NCBI GenBank assembly: GCA_021820785.1
Contig: JAKADE010000127.1
Coordinates: forward strand, 1-7,430
Reading direction: 5' to 3'
Length of the DNA: 7,430 bases
Source of the DNA: Pseudomonadota bacterium
GTDB lineage: Bacteria > Pseudomonadota > Gammaproteobacteria > Steroidobacterales > Steroidobacteraceae
Part shown: positions 1 through 6,876 of the stretch, one piece after another
Layout: each line of letters opens with the position of its first letter
Position numbering within the stretch: position 1 is the stretch's first letter
Translations under genes and position numbers: made by a program
The notes under the pieces: generated by a model
What the model was told of the DNA's origin: nothing
Database searches by the model: none
Seen by the model: only the letters and a program-made list of their open reading frames with translations

Positions 1-8
1 AGCGCCGA

Positions 9-39
9 GGCCACACGCCGCACAGGCGGCGCCGTGGCC
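9..39 (+). repeat. Imperfect 12-bp inverted repeat (hairpin)
   Basis: GGCCAC (9-14) pairs with GTGGCC (34-39), and CGCCGC (16-21) pairs with GCGGCG (26-31). The two stems stack across a 1x2 internal loop (A15 against C32-C33) and close on a four-base ACAG loop. All 12 pairs are Watson-Crick and 11 of them are G-C. No T-run follows, so it is not a standard Rho-independent terminator. It may be a structured 3' end of an upstream message, an mRNA stability element, or chance in GC-rich sequence. Confidence 0.5.
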
Positions 40-40
40 G

Positions 41-52
41 GGCGCGCGCGCC
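41..52. repeat. Perfect 12-bp GC palindrome
   Basis: GGCGCGCGCGCC is its own reverse complement. Its core at 42-51 is strictly alternating G/C, the kind of tract that can adopt Z-DNA under supercoiling. It lies directly after the 9-39 hairpin and 33 bp before the thiolase start. No regulator is implied by the sequence alone, and such palindromes are not rare at this base composition. Confidence 0.4.
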
Positions 53-73
53 GCTGAAGGCCCGACAGTCCAC

Positions 74-78
74 AGAGG
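74..78 (+). promoter_or_regulatory. Ribosome binding site of the thiolase gene
   Basis: AGAGG lies 7 nt before the ATG at 86. It decides the start: an in-frame TTG at 80 would leave a spacing of only 1 nt, so ATG 86 is preferred. Confidence 0.75.
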
Positions 79-85
79 TTTGTCC

Positions 86-1267
86 ATGTCGAATACCGAA
101 ATCATCATTGCCGCCGCGCAGCGCACGCCGCTCGGGGCGTTTCAGGGCGTGTTCTCCCCCGTCAGCGCCCCGGCGCTCGGGGCCGCCGCGCTCAAAGGGG
201 CCCTCGAGGCCGCGGGTGTCGCGCCCGCCGACGTCGACGAGGTGGTCCTCGGCTGTGTGCTGCCGGCCGGTCTCGGCCAGGCGCCGGCGCGCCAGGCCGC
301 GATTGCCGCCGGCGTGCCGCTCGCCACCCCGGCGACCACCGTCAACAAGATGTGCGGCTCGGGACTGAAGACGGTCATGATGGCCGCCGACCAGGTCCGT
401 GCCGGCAGCGCGCAGATCGTGCTCGCCGGCGGCTTCGAGTCGATGACTCAGGCGCCGTACCTGCTGCCGAAGGCCCGTGGCGGCTACCGCATGGGCCACG
501 GCGAGGTGCTTGATCACATGTTCCTCGACGGCCTGCAGAGCCCCTTCGACGGCAAGCTCATGGGCTGCTTCGCCGATGCCACGGCCGCGCGTTACGGGTT
601 CACGCGCGAGCAGCAGGATGCATTCGCGAGCGAATCGGTGCGCCGGGCCGTCGCAGCCGCGAGCGGCGCATTCGCCGCCGAAATCACGCCGGTGACCGTC
701 AAGTCGCGCAAGGGGGAGTCATTGATCGAGCACGACGAGACCCCCGGCACCTGCGACGTCAAGAAGATCCCTACGCTCAAGCCCGCCTTCGGCAAGGACG
801 GAACGGTGACCGCCGCCAGCGCCTCCTCCATCGCCGATGGCGCAGCGGCAGTGCTGGTGATGAGCGCAACGGCAGCCGCGGAACGCGGCGTGAAGCCCCT
901 CGCGCGGGTGCTCGCCTATGCGAGCCACGCGCAGGAGCCGGAATGGTTCACGACCGCACCGGTCGGAGCGATCCGCAAAGTGCTCGCGGCCACCGGCTGG
1001 AAAGCCGAGGACGTCGACCTGTATGAGATCAACGAGGCATTCGCCGCCGTGACCTTGGCGGCAATCCATGATCTGAAACTCGATCCGGCACGGGTCAATG
1101 TCAACGGAGGGGCCTGTGCGCTCGGCCACCCGCTCGGTGCGACCGGCGCCCGCATTCTCACGACGCTGCTACACGCACTGCGGGCCCGCAGCTTGCGGCG
1201 CGGCATCGCCGCGCTGTGCATCGGCGGCGGCGAGGCGGTGGCCGTGGCGGTCGAGACGGTCGGCTAG
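86..1267 (+). CDS. Acetyl-CoA acetyltransferase (thiolase II family)
   Basis: This is a cytosolic thiolase of 393 aa, the usual length for the bacterial acetoacetyl-CoA thiolase family. It catalyses reversible CoA-dependent cleavage of acetoacetyl-CoA, or possibly 2-methylacetoacetyl-CoA, to acetyl-CoA (plus propionyl-CoA from the methylated substrate). The active site is complete: nucleophile Cys90 in the NKMCGSG motif, Asn316 in NEAFA, His348 in GHPLGATGAR and the acid/base Cys378 in CIGGGE. This numbering almost equals that of the Zoogloea biosynthetic enzyme (Cys89, Asn316, His348, Cys378). The motif after Cys378 is GGGEAV rather than the more usual GGGMGV. Residue 288 is Phe, where the Zoogloea enzyme has Met; a Phe here recalls mitochondrial T2 thiolase. 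The next gene is an HSD10-type dehydrogenase whose product is a thiolase substrate, which argues for a degradative role. The family is certain. The preferred substrate, and therefore a symbol such as atoB or phaA, is not. Confidence 0.95.
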   Translation: MSNTEIIIAAAQRTPLGAFQGVFSPVSAPALGAAALKGALEAAGVAPADVDEVVLGCVLPAGLGQAPARQAAIAAGVPLATPATTVNKMCGSGLKTVMMAADQVRAGSAQIVLAGGFESMTQAPYLLPKARGGYRMGHGEVLDHMFLDGLQSPFDGKLMGCFADATAARYGFTREQQDAFASESVRRAVAAASGAFAAEITPVTVKSRKGESLIEHDETPGTCDVKKIPTLKPAFGKDGTVTAASASSIADGAAAVLVMSATAAAERGVKPLARVLAYASHAQEPEWFTTAPVGAIRKVLAATGWKAEDVDLYEINEAFAAVTLAAIHDLKLDPARVNVNGGACALGHPLGATGARILTTLLHALRARSLRRGIAALCIGGGEAVAVAVETVG

Positions 1268-1284
1268 GCCGACCCATTCACAGC

Positions 1285-1292
1285 AAAGGGGG
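1285..1292 (+). promoter_or_regulatory. Ribosome binding site of the SDR gene
   Basis: The purine run AAAGGGGG ends 4 nt before the ATG at 1297, with its AAAGG core 7 nt away. It lies in the 29-bp gap after the thiolase stop and supports starting at 1297 rather than at an in-frame upstream codon inside the thiolase gene. Confidence 0.7.
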
Positions 1293-1296
1293 CACG

Positions 1297-2064
1297 ATGA
1301 AGATTCAAGATGCGCGCGCTGCCATCACCGGGGGCGCCTCGGGACTCGGACAGGCCACCGCCCGTCACCTGATTGCGCAGGGCGCCCGGGTCGCCCTGCT
1401 CGATGTGCAGGATGAGGCCGGACGGGCGGCGGCCGCCGCGCTCGGTCCGCAGGCGCACTTCGTACACTGCGACGTCACCTCCGAGCGGGGGGTCGAGACG
1501 GCCATGGCCGAGGCGCAGCAGCGCCTCGAGGGACTGAACCTGCTGGTCAACTGCGCCGGGGTCATCGGCGCCGGGCGCGTCCTCGGCAAGAACGGTCCGA
1601 TGAGCGGAGAGTTCTTCGCCAAGGTCGTGCAGGTCAACCTGATCGGCACCTTCCTCTGCGACAAGGCTGCCGCGGCGCTGATGCAGCACAACACGCCAAA
1701 CGAGGACGGCGAGCGCGGTCTGCTGGTGCACACCTCCTCGGTCGCGGCGTTCGAGGGCCAGATCGGTCAGGCGGCCTACTCGGCCACCAAGGCGGCGCTC
1801 GCCGGCATGACGCTGCCGATGGCGCGCGAGCTGGCACGCTTTGGCATCCGCTGCATCGCGATCGCGCCCGGCATCTTTCTCACGCCGATGGTTGCGAACA
1901 TGACCGCCGAACTGCAAGCCTCGCTCGCCGCGCAGATCCCCTTCCCGCACCGTCTCGGCAAGCCGGAGGAGTTCGCGCAGCTGGTCAGCGCGGCATTCAC
2001 GATCCCCATGCTCAACGGCGAGACCATCCGCCTGGACGGCGCCGTGCGGATGCAGCCGCAATGA
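1297..2064 (+). CDS. HSD10-type 3-hydroxyacyl-CoA dehydrogenase (SDR)
   Basis: This 255-aa classical short-chain dehydrogenase closely resembles 17-beta-HSD type 10 (3-hydroxyacyl-CoA / 3-hydroxy-2-methylbutyryl-CoA dehydrogenase), which oxidises (S)-3-hydroxyacyl-CoA with NAD+, including the penultimate step of isoleucine degradation. The Rossmann motif TGGASGLG spans residues 11-18. Asp36 at the end of the second strand indicates NAD(H) preference. NCAG is at 85-88, and the catalytic tetrad is Asn114, Ser148, Tyr161 and Lys165 (YSATK). The loop NTPNEDGERG (132-141), the segment SVAAFEGQIGQAAYSA and the C-terminal LNGETIRLDGAVRMQP are HSD10 signatures that ordinary FabG proteins lack. Length matches the family. 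The start is fixed by a strong Shine-Dalgarno run. The stop overlaps the next gene's ATG (ATGA), so the two are probably translationally coupled. The subfamily call is strong; the substrate chain length is inferred. Confidence 0.93.
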   Translation: MKIQDARAAITGGASGLGQATARHLIAQGARVALLDVQDEAGRAAAAALGPQAHFVHCDVTSERGVETAMAEAQQRLEGLNLLVNCAGVIGAGRVLGKNGPMSGEFFAKVVQVNLIGTFLCDKAAAALMQHNTPNEDGERGLLVHTSSVAAFEGQIGQAAYSATKAALAGMTLPMARELARFGIRCIAIAPGIFLTPMVANMTAELQASLAAQIPFPHRLGKPEEFAQLVSAAFTIPMLNGETIRLDGAVRMQPQ

Positions 2065-3683
2065 ACAGCACGGCGGCTGCCGAGGTCGAACGCGATGTCA
2101 TGGAATACGACGTCGCCATCATCGGGGCCGGACCGGCCGGGCTGGCCTGCGCGATCCGACTGAAGCAGCTCAAACCGGAGCTGAACATCTGTCTGCTGGA
2201 GAAAGCCGCGAGCGTCGGCGCGCACGCGCTCTCCGGAGCGGTCATCGAACCCGGCCCGCTCGATACGCTGGCACCGGAGTGGCGCCAATCGCCGCCCTCG
2301 ATCTGCGTGCCGGCGACCCACGATGAGATGCATCTGCTGACGCGCACCGGGAAGATTCGCCTGCCGCTGCCTGCGCAGCTGCACAACCGGGGTAATTTCA
2401 TCGTCTCGCTCGGACTGCTCGCCGCCTGGCTGGCGCAAAAGGCCGAAGGTCTGGGCGTGGACATCTTCCCGGGCTTCGCCGCGGCCGCACCGCTGCTCGG
2501 ACCCGACGGGGCGGTGGTCGGGGTCCGGCTCGGGGATGTGGGCCTGGAGAAAAACGGTGAGCCCGGCGCGAACTACACCCCGGGTGCGGAGATCCGGGCC
2601 GGCACGACGATCCTCGCCGAGGGCGCGCGCGGAAGCCTCTCGAAACAATTGATCCAGCGCTTCGAGCTCGACGCCGGGTGCGCACCGCAGACCTACGGCC
2701 TGGGGTTGAAGGAGCTGTGGCAGCTGCCCGCGGGACGGGTGCGTCCCGGACTGATTCAGCACAGTGTCGGCTGGCCACTCGATACGCGCACCTACGGCGG
2801 CAGCTTCATCTACCACCTCAGCGAGAACCGGGTGTATGTCGGCTTCGTCGTAGGACTCGACTACGAGGATCCGCGCCTCTCGCCGTTCGAGGCATTCCAG
2901 CAGTTCAAACACCACCCGAGCGTCAAGCCGCTGCTCGAAGGCGGGGAAATCCTCGCCGCCGGGGCGCGCACCATCGCGGCGGGCGGCTGGCAGAGTATCC
3001 CGCGTCTGGAGATGCCCGGCGCGATGCTGATCGGCGATGCGGGCGGCGGCGTGAACGTGCCGAAGATCAAGGGGGTGCACCAGGCGATCCGCAGCGGCAT
3101 GCTCGCCGCGGAACATCTGGCCGAAACCGGATCGCCGCAAGGCTTCGATGCGCGCTGGCGCGCCTCGGCCGGCGGCCAGGAGTTGCGCGCCGTGCGCAAC
3201 TTCAAGCCCGGATTCAAACGCGGTCTGTGGTTCGGCCTCGCCAACTCCGCGCTCGAATCCCTGACCGGCGGGCGCACCCCGTGGACGCTCAAGCCCCGCA
3301 TGGCCGATTATCAGCGCCTGCGTTCGCTCGAGGACTACGCCTCACCCGAGCGTCACTGGGTGGAACGCACGCTCCCGCCGCGCGATCGGCTGGCGGCGGT
3401 GTTTTTCGCCTCGACCAGCCATGATGAGCATCAGCCGGCACACTTGAAGGTGCGCGATCCGTCGATCTGCACCGAGCGGTGCACACGCGAGTTCGGCAAC
3501 CCCTGCCAGCGCTTCTGCCCGGCCAATGTCTACGAGATGGTCGAGGATGCCGGCGGACGGCGGCTGCAGATCAACGCCGCCAACTGCGTGCACTGCAAGG
3601 CCTGCGACATCAAGGACCCCTACGCCATCATCGACTGGACGCCTCCGGAGGGCGGCTCCGGACCGAACTATCAGTCCCTGTAG
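2061..3683 (+). CDS. Electron transfer flavoprotein-ubiquinone oxidoreductase
   Basis: This 540-aa ETF-QO is normal in length for a bacterial member. It is a monotopic membrane flavoprotein that takes electrons from reduced ETF, the acceptor of acyl-CoA dehydrogenases, and passes them to ubiquinone. The FAD-binding GxGxxG motif (GAGPAG) is at 22-27. A family-typical middle block runs from [13 protein letters not shown] through [12 protein letters not shown] to [13 protein letters not shown], followed by the [20 protein letters not shown] segment. The C-terminal domain binds one 4Fe-4S cluster through Cys486 (FCPANVYE), Cys509, Cys512 and Cys515 ([13 protein letters not shown]), and the protein ends in the usual PEGGSGPNY tail. 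The preferred start at 2061 overlaps the SDR stop by 4 bp and gives the ERxxMEYDV-type N-terminus seen in homologues. An in-frame ATG at 2100 (Met14) is possible but lacks a well-spaced Shine-Dalgarno. No etfA or etfB lies in the window. The segment [13 protein letters not shown] differs from the more common CSAGF-type version. Confidence 0.95.
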   Translation: MNSTAAAEVERDVMEYDVAIIGAGPAGLACAIRLKQLKPELNICLLEKAASVGAHALSGAVIEPGPLDTLAPEWRQSPPSICVPATHDEMHLLTRTGKIRLPLPAQLHNRGNFIVSLGLLAAWLAQKAEGLGVDIFPGFAAAAPLLGPDGAVVGVRLGDVGLEKNGEPGANYTPGAEIRAGTTILAEGARGSLSKQLIQRFELDAGCAPQTYGLGLKELWQLPAGRVRPGLIQHSVGWPLDTRTYGGSFIYHLSENRVYVGFVVGLDYEDPRLSPFEAFQQFKHHPSVKPLLEGGEILAAGARTIAAGGWQSIPRLEMPGAMLIGDAGGGVNVPKIKGVHQAIRSGMLAAEHLAETGSPQGFDARWRASAGGQELRAVRNFKPGFKRGLWFGLANSALESLTGGRTPWTLKPRMADYQRLRSLEDYASPERHWVERTLPPRDRLAAVFFASTSHDEHQPAHLKVRDPSICTERCTREFGNPCQRFCPANVYEMVEDAGGRRLQINAANCVHCKACDIKDPYAIIDWTPPEGGSGPNYQSL

Positions 3684-3688
3684 CGGCC

Positions 3689-5644
3689 ATGGATCCGATC
3701 TGGACACCCTCTGCGCAGCGCGTGGCGGCGGCAAACCTGACACGCTTCATCGCCCGGGTGAATGCCCGGCGCGGGCTCGCGCTCGACGGCTATGCGGCCC
3801 TCTATGCCTGGTCGGTGAGCGAACCCGGCGAGTTCTGGAGCGAACTGGCGAACTTCGCCGACGTGCGCGCCGAGTGGGGCGAGGGGCCGGCGATCGAGCA
3901 CCCGGAGCGGATGCCGGGGGCGCGGTTCTTCCCGACGGCCCGCCTGAACTTCGCCGAGAACCTGCTGCGCTACCGCGACGACCACGCCGCGATCACTTTC
4001 AGCAACGAACGCGGCGCCGAGCAGCGCCTGACCTACCGCCAACTCGCCGATGAGGTCGCGCGCATCGCTGCGGGGCTGCGCGAAGCGGGAGTCGGTTCCG
4101 GCGATCGGGTCGCCGGCTACCTGCCGAACCTGCCGCAGACCCTCATCGCCATGCTGGCCACGGCGAGCCTCGGGGCGATCTGGTCGTCCTGCTCACCGGA
4201 CTTCGGCGTACGCGGTCTGCTTGACCGGTTCGGACAGATCGCGCCGAAGGTGCTGTTCACGGCCGACGGGTACTTCTACACGGGCAAAACACTCGACTCG
4301 CTCGGTCCGATCGGAGAGGCTGCCCGGCAGCTGCCGAGCGTCGAGCGTCTCATCGTCATCCCGTACGTCAGCGCCGCACCGGCGCTTGAGCGACTCGGGG
4401 ATGCCGCGGCGCGCACCACGCTCTGGGAACACTTCGGCACGCGCGGCGCGCCGCTGCGCTTCACGCCACTGCCGTTCAACCACCCGCTCTACATCCTGTT
4501 CTCCTCCGGTACCACCGGTGTGCCGAAATGCATCGTGCACGGCGCCGGCGGCACGCTCCTGCAGCATCAGAAGGAGCACCTGCTGCACGTGGACCTGCAG
4601 CGCTCCGACCGGATCTTCTACTACACCACCTGCGGATGGATGATGTGGAACTGGCTGGCGAGCGCGCTCGCCACCGGGGCGACGCTCATCCTCTACGATG
4701 GCAACCCCTTTCATCCCGACCCGGGAGTGCTGTGGCGCCTGGCCGAGCGGGAGCGCATCACGGTCTTCGGCACCAGCGCCAAATACCTCTCGGCGCTGGA
4801 GAAAAACGGCTACACCCCGGAGCGCGAAGTCGATCTCGGCGCACTGCGCTCGATCCTCTCCACCGGCTCCCCGCTGCTGCCGGAGGGCTTCGAGTTCGTC
4901 TACCGCGCCATCAAGGCCGATCTGCAGCTCGCTTCGATTTCCGGCGGAACCGACATCGTGTCTTGCTTCGCCCTCGGCTGCCCCACCCTGCCGGTGTACC
5001 GCGGCGAGCTGCAGTGTCGCGGCCTCGGACTGCGCGTGGAGATCTTCGATCCGGCCGGACGACCCGTGCGCGCCGAGCGCGGCGAGTTGGTCTGCACCGC
5101 CCCGTTTCCATCCATGCCGGTGGCTTTCTGGAACGACCCCGAGGGACAGAAATACCGCGCCGCCTACTTTGAGCGCTTCCCCGGGGTGTGGCACCACGGC
5201 GATTACGCCGAACTCACCGAGCACGACGGCATCGTCATCTATGGCCGCTCCGATGCCGTCCTCAATCCGGGCGGCGTGCGCATCGGCACCGCCGAGATCT
5301 ACTCCGCCGTGGAAAGCCTGCCCGAAATCACCGAGGCCATCGCCGTCGGCCAGGACTGGCAGAACGACGTGCGCGTGATCCTGTTCGTACGCCTGCAGTC
5401 CGGCATTGACCTCGACAAGTCCCTCAAAGATCGCATCCGCACCGCGATCCGCACCAGCACCACTCCGCGGCACGTGCCCGCCAAGATCATCGCCGTCCCC
5501 GACATCCCCAGAACCCGCTCCGGCAAGCTGACCGAGCTCGCCGTGCGCGACGTCATCCATGGCAGACCCGTGCTCAACGTCGAGGCGCTCGCGAATCCCG
5601 AGGCGCTCGAGCACTTCCGCAACCTGCCCGAACTCGGCGGCTGA
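3689..5644 (+). CDS. aacS: Acetoacetyl-CoA synthetase (acetoacetate-CoA ligase)
   Basis: This 651-aa ANL-superfamily adenylate-forming enzyme activates acetoacetate with ATP and CoA to acetoacetyl-CoA, AMP and PPi in the cytosol. Visible parts are the N-terminal family signature ([25 protein letters not shown]), the P-loop-like SSGTTGVPK at 272-280, the block [14 protein letters not shown] typical of acetoacetyl-CoA synthetases, [10 protein letters not shown], the hinge-proximal [21 protein letters not shown], and the C-terminal IPRTRSGK with catalytic Lys613. Length agrees with the family (about 650 aa). The frame is open upstream inside the ETF-QO gene, but ATG 3689 gives the family-typical N-terminus. 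It begins 5 nt after the ETF-QO stop and has no recognisable Shine-Dalgarno, which suggests re-initiation by ribosomes finishing ETF-QO. Its product is the substrate of the thiolase three genes upstream, so free acetoacetate (for example from leucine) could be fed to acetyl-CoA. Acetyl-CoA synthetase is less likely given the family blocks. Confidence 0.93.
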   Translation: MDPIWTPSAQRVAAANLTRFIARVNARRGLALDGYAALYAWSVSEPGEFWSELANFADVRAEWGEGPAIEHPERMPGARFFPTARLNFAENLLRYRDDHAAITFSNERGAEQRLTYRQLADEVARIAAGLREAGVGSGDRVAGYLPNLPQTLIAMLATASLGAIWSSCSPDFGVRGLLDRFGQIAPKVLFTADGYFYTGKTLDSLGPIGEAARQLPSVERLIVIPYVSAAPALERLGDAAARTTLWEHFGTRGAPLRFTPLPFNHPLYILFSSGTTGVPKCIVHGAGGTLLQHQKEHLLHVDLQRSDRIFYYTTCGWMMWNWLASALATGATLILYDGNPFHPDPGVLWRLAERERITVFGTSAKYLSALEKNGYTPEREVDLGALRSILSTGSPLLPEGFEFVYRAIKADLQLASISGGTDIVSCFALGCPTLPVYRGELQCRGLGLRVEIFDPAGRPVRAERGELVCTAPFPSMPVAFWNDPEGQKYRAAYFERFPGVWHHGDYAELTEHDGIVIYGRSDAVLNPGGVRIGTAEIYSAVESLPEITEAIAVGQDWQNDVRVILFVRLQSGIDLDKSLKDRIRTAIRTSTTPRHVPAKIIAVPDIPRTRSGKLTELAVRDVIHGRPVLNVEALANPEALEHFRNLPELGG

Positions 5645-5657
5645 GGATACGGCACGC

Positions 5658-6773
5658 ATGGAGCAGTCGGCTGCGCCGACGCTGCGCGAACTCTACACGC
5701 AGCAACTGGGCACGCGCGGGTACCGGAGCGACCCGGCGCAGCTCGCGGTCCTGGCACGCCTCGAGAGCCTGCGCGCGCGCCTGATCAGCGCGCACGCGGC
5801 AGAGGGGTTTGGCGTGCGGCGTATGCTCCAGCGTCTGACGCACCGCGGTCGTGCCGCACCACGCGGCATCTACCTGTGGGGGCCGGTCGGCCGCGGCAAG
5901 ACCTGGCTGATGGACCTGTTCTTTCAGAGCCTGACGTTTCCCGAACGGCGTCGCCGGCACTTCCACCGCTTCATGCACGAGGTGCACACGGAACTGAATC
6001 GCCTCGGCGAGCACGCCTCCCCGCTCGAGGTGCTCGCCGAGCGAATCGCCGCCGACACGCGTGTGCTGTGCTTCGATGAGCTGTTCGTGAGCGACATCGC
6101 CGACGCGATGATCCTCGGCGGACTGTTCGACGGGCTGTTCAGACGGGGCGTGACGCTGGTGGCAACCTCGAACAGCCCGCCAGCGCAGCTGTATCGTGAC
6201 GGACTTCAGCGCCAGCGGTTTCTGCCGGCAATCGCGCTGCTCGAGCGGCACACCGAAGTCGTCCCGGTTGACGGCGGCAGCGATTACCGGCTGCGCCGGC
6301 TCACTCAGGCGGACACCTACCTGGCGAGCACTGCGGCCGACACCACGGACCGATTCGCGGCGCTGTTCGATGAGCTCGCACAACACGCCGACTGGAGCGC
6401 GGCGCCGCTCGAGATCAACGAGCGTCCCATCCCGGTGGTGCGCCAGAGCGACGGTGCCGTGTGGTTCGGCTTCGAGGCCTTGTGCGCCGGGCCACGCAGC
6501 CCGGACGATTACATCGAGATCGCGCGGCTGTACCCGGCAGTACTGCTCGAACAGGTCCCGCGGCTCGACGAGAGCCGCCACGATGAAACGCGACGGTTCA
6601 TCGGACTCGTCGATGAGCTCTACGACCACAACGTGAAGCTCGTGGTCTCGGCTGCCGCCGCCCCGGATGCCCTGTACCACGGCGAACGGTTGCGCTTCGA
6701 GTTCCAGCGCACTGCCAGCCGGCTCATCGAGATGCAGAGCGCGGAATACCTGGCGCGCGAACACCTGCCGTGA
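5658..6773 (+). CDS. zapE: Cell division protein ZapE / AFG1-family ATPase
   Basis: This 371-aa AFG1/LACE1-like P-loop ATPase is almost the length of E. coli ZapE (375 aa). In E. coli the family acts at the division septum and modulates the FtsZ ring; in mitochondria AFG1 homologues take part in turnover of respiratory-chain subunits. The N-terminal helical region starts TLRELYTQQL. The Walker A motif GPVGRGKT is at 75-82, followed by WLMDLFFQ and the conserved HFHRFMHEVH. Walker B is VLCFDE with Asp140 and Glu141, followed by the family hallmark LFVSDIADAMILGGLF and the sensor-like VATSNSPPAQLYRDGLQRQRFLPAI. The C-terminal FIGLVDELYDHNVKLVVSA block is also typical. No signal peptide or membrane segment is apparent. 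The start at ATG 5658 has only a distant GAGGA (5643-5647) and lies 13 bp after the synthetase stop. The position suggests co-transcription with the catabolic genes, but no functional link follows from that alone. Confidence 0.95.
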   Translation: MEQSAAPTLRELYTQQLGTRGYRSDPAQLAVLARLESLRARLISAHAAEGFGVRRMLQRLTHRGRAAPRGIYLWGPVGRGKTWLMDLFFQSLTFPERRRRHFHRFMHEVHTELNRLGEHASPLEVLAERIAADTRVLCFDELFVSDIADAMILGGLFDGLFRRGVTLVATSNSPPAQLYRDGLQRQRFLPAIALLERHTEVVPVDGGSDYRLRRLTQADTYLASTAADTTDRFAALFDELAQHADWSAAPLEINERPIPVVRQSDGAVWFGFEALCAGPRSPDDYIEIARLYPAVLLEQVPRLDESRHDETRRFIGLVDELYDHNVKLVVSAAAAPDALYHGERLRFEFQRTASRLIEMQSAEYLAREHLP

Positions 6774-6876
6774 CGCACCGCTGCGGCAGCTACCTATAGC
6801 CCGCGGCGCGGGCCATGACAGACTCCAACACGCCAGCTACGTACCGTCGCGAACGACGGGCGCGAGGAGACACCGC
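6774..6876 (+). other. Intergenic region between zapE and the sugar dehydrogenase gene
   Basis: This 103-bp gap is the longest complete non-coding stretch in the window and probably separates two transcription units. It contains a 6-bp stem, GCCCGC/GCGGGC at 6799-6813, with a 3-nt loop and no T-run, so it is at best a poor terminator. A weak sigma-70-like pair could be read as GTGACG at 6770-6775 with CTATAG at 6794-6799 (18-bp spacer), but both boxes are poor matches. An ATG at 6815 opens a short frame that overlaps the dehydrogenase gene out of frame; I consider it spurious. Confidence 0.4.
6864..6870 (+). promoter_or_regulatory. Ribosome binding site that fixes the GTG start of the dehydrogenase
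   Basis: GAGGAGA lies 6 nt before GTG 6877. It is the best Shine-Dalgarno in the window and justifies choosing a GTG start for the gene that follows. Confidence 0.8.

Larger units (their letters stand above)
1..85 (+). other. Leader region, possibly with the tail of an upstream gene
   Basis: This stretch precedes the thiolase start. In frame 1 it is open from the window edge to a TGA at 55-57 (last residues ...AVAGRARR), so it could hold the C-terminus of an upstream co-directional gene ending 28 bp before the thiolase ATG. The two other forward frames are also open here, and GC at third positions does not separate them, so the coding claim is weak. The residues match no family I recognise. 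The region also holds a long hairpin and a self-complementary GC palindrome, listed separately. No clear -35/-10 pair is visible, so if the operon has its own promoter it probably lies upstream of the window. Confidence 0.3.

Noticed and set aside
86..2064. phaA-phaB type polyhydroxybutyrate synthesis pair
   Set aside because: The second gene is HSD10-like, with Asp36 (NAD preference) and the NTPNEDGERG loop, not an NADPH-dependent R-specific acetoacetyl-CoA reductase. The neighbours ETF-QO and acetoacetyl-CoA synthetase are degradative.
2100..2102. Alternative ETF-QO start at Met14
   Set aside because: The nearest GAGG (2082-2085) is 14 nt away, too distant. The upstream residues resemble the usual N-terminus and the ATGA overlap supports 2061.
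1776..3140. Long open frame of 454 codons on the minus strand
   Set aside because: It lies antisense to the clear SDR and ETF-QO genes. It has Arg/Ala/Gly-rich low-complexity composition and no recognisable motifs, and it is explained by G/C bias at third codon positions.
3479..3688. N-terminal extension of acetoacetyl-CoA synthetase into the ETF-QO gene
   Set aside because: The frame is open, but the extra 70 residues overlap the essential 4Fe-4S coding region of ETF-QO and do not resemble the family. ATG 3689 gives the typical N-terminus.
4193..5659. Open frame of 488 codons on the minus strand opposite acetoacetyl-CoA synthetase
   Set aside because: It is a shadow of the high-GC coding strand. 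It has no domain motif, and the plus-strand gene carries all the family motifs.
5574..6764. Open frame of 396 codons on the minus strand opposite zapE
   Set aside because: It is antisense to a fully conserved ATPase, has no recognisable motif, and is expected at this base composition.
6799..6813. Intrinsic terminator after zapE
   Set aside because: The stem has only 6 bp with a 3-nt loop and no T-run follows. Termination here may be Rho-dependent or absent.
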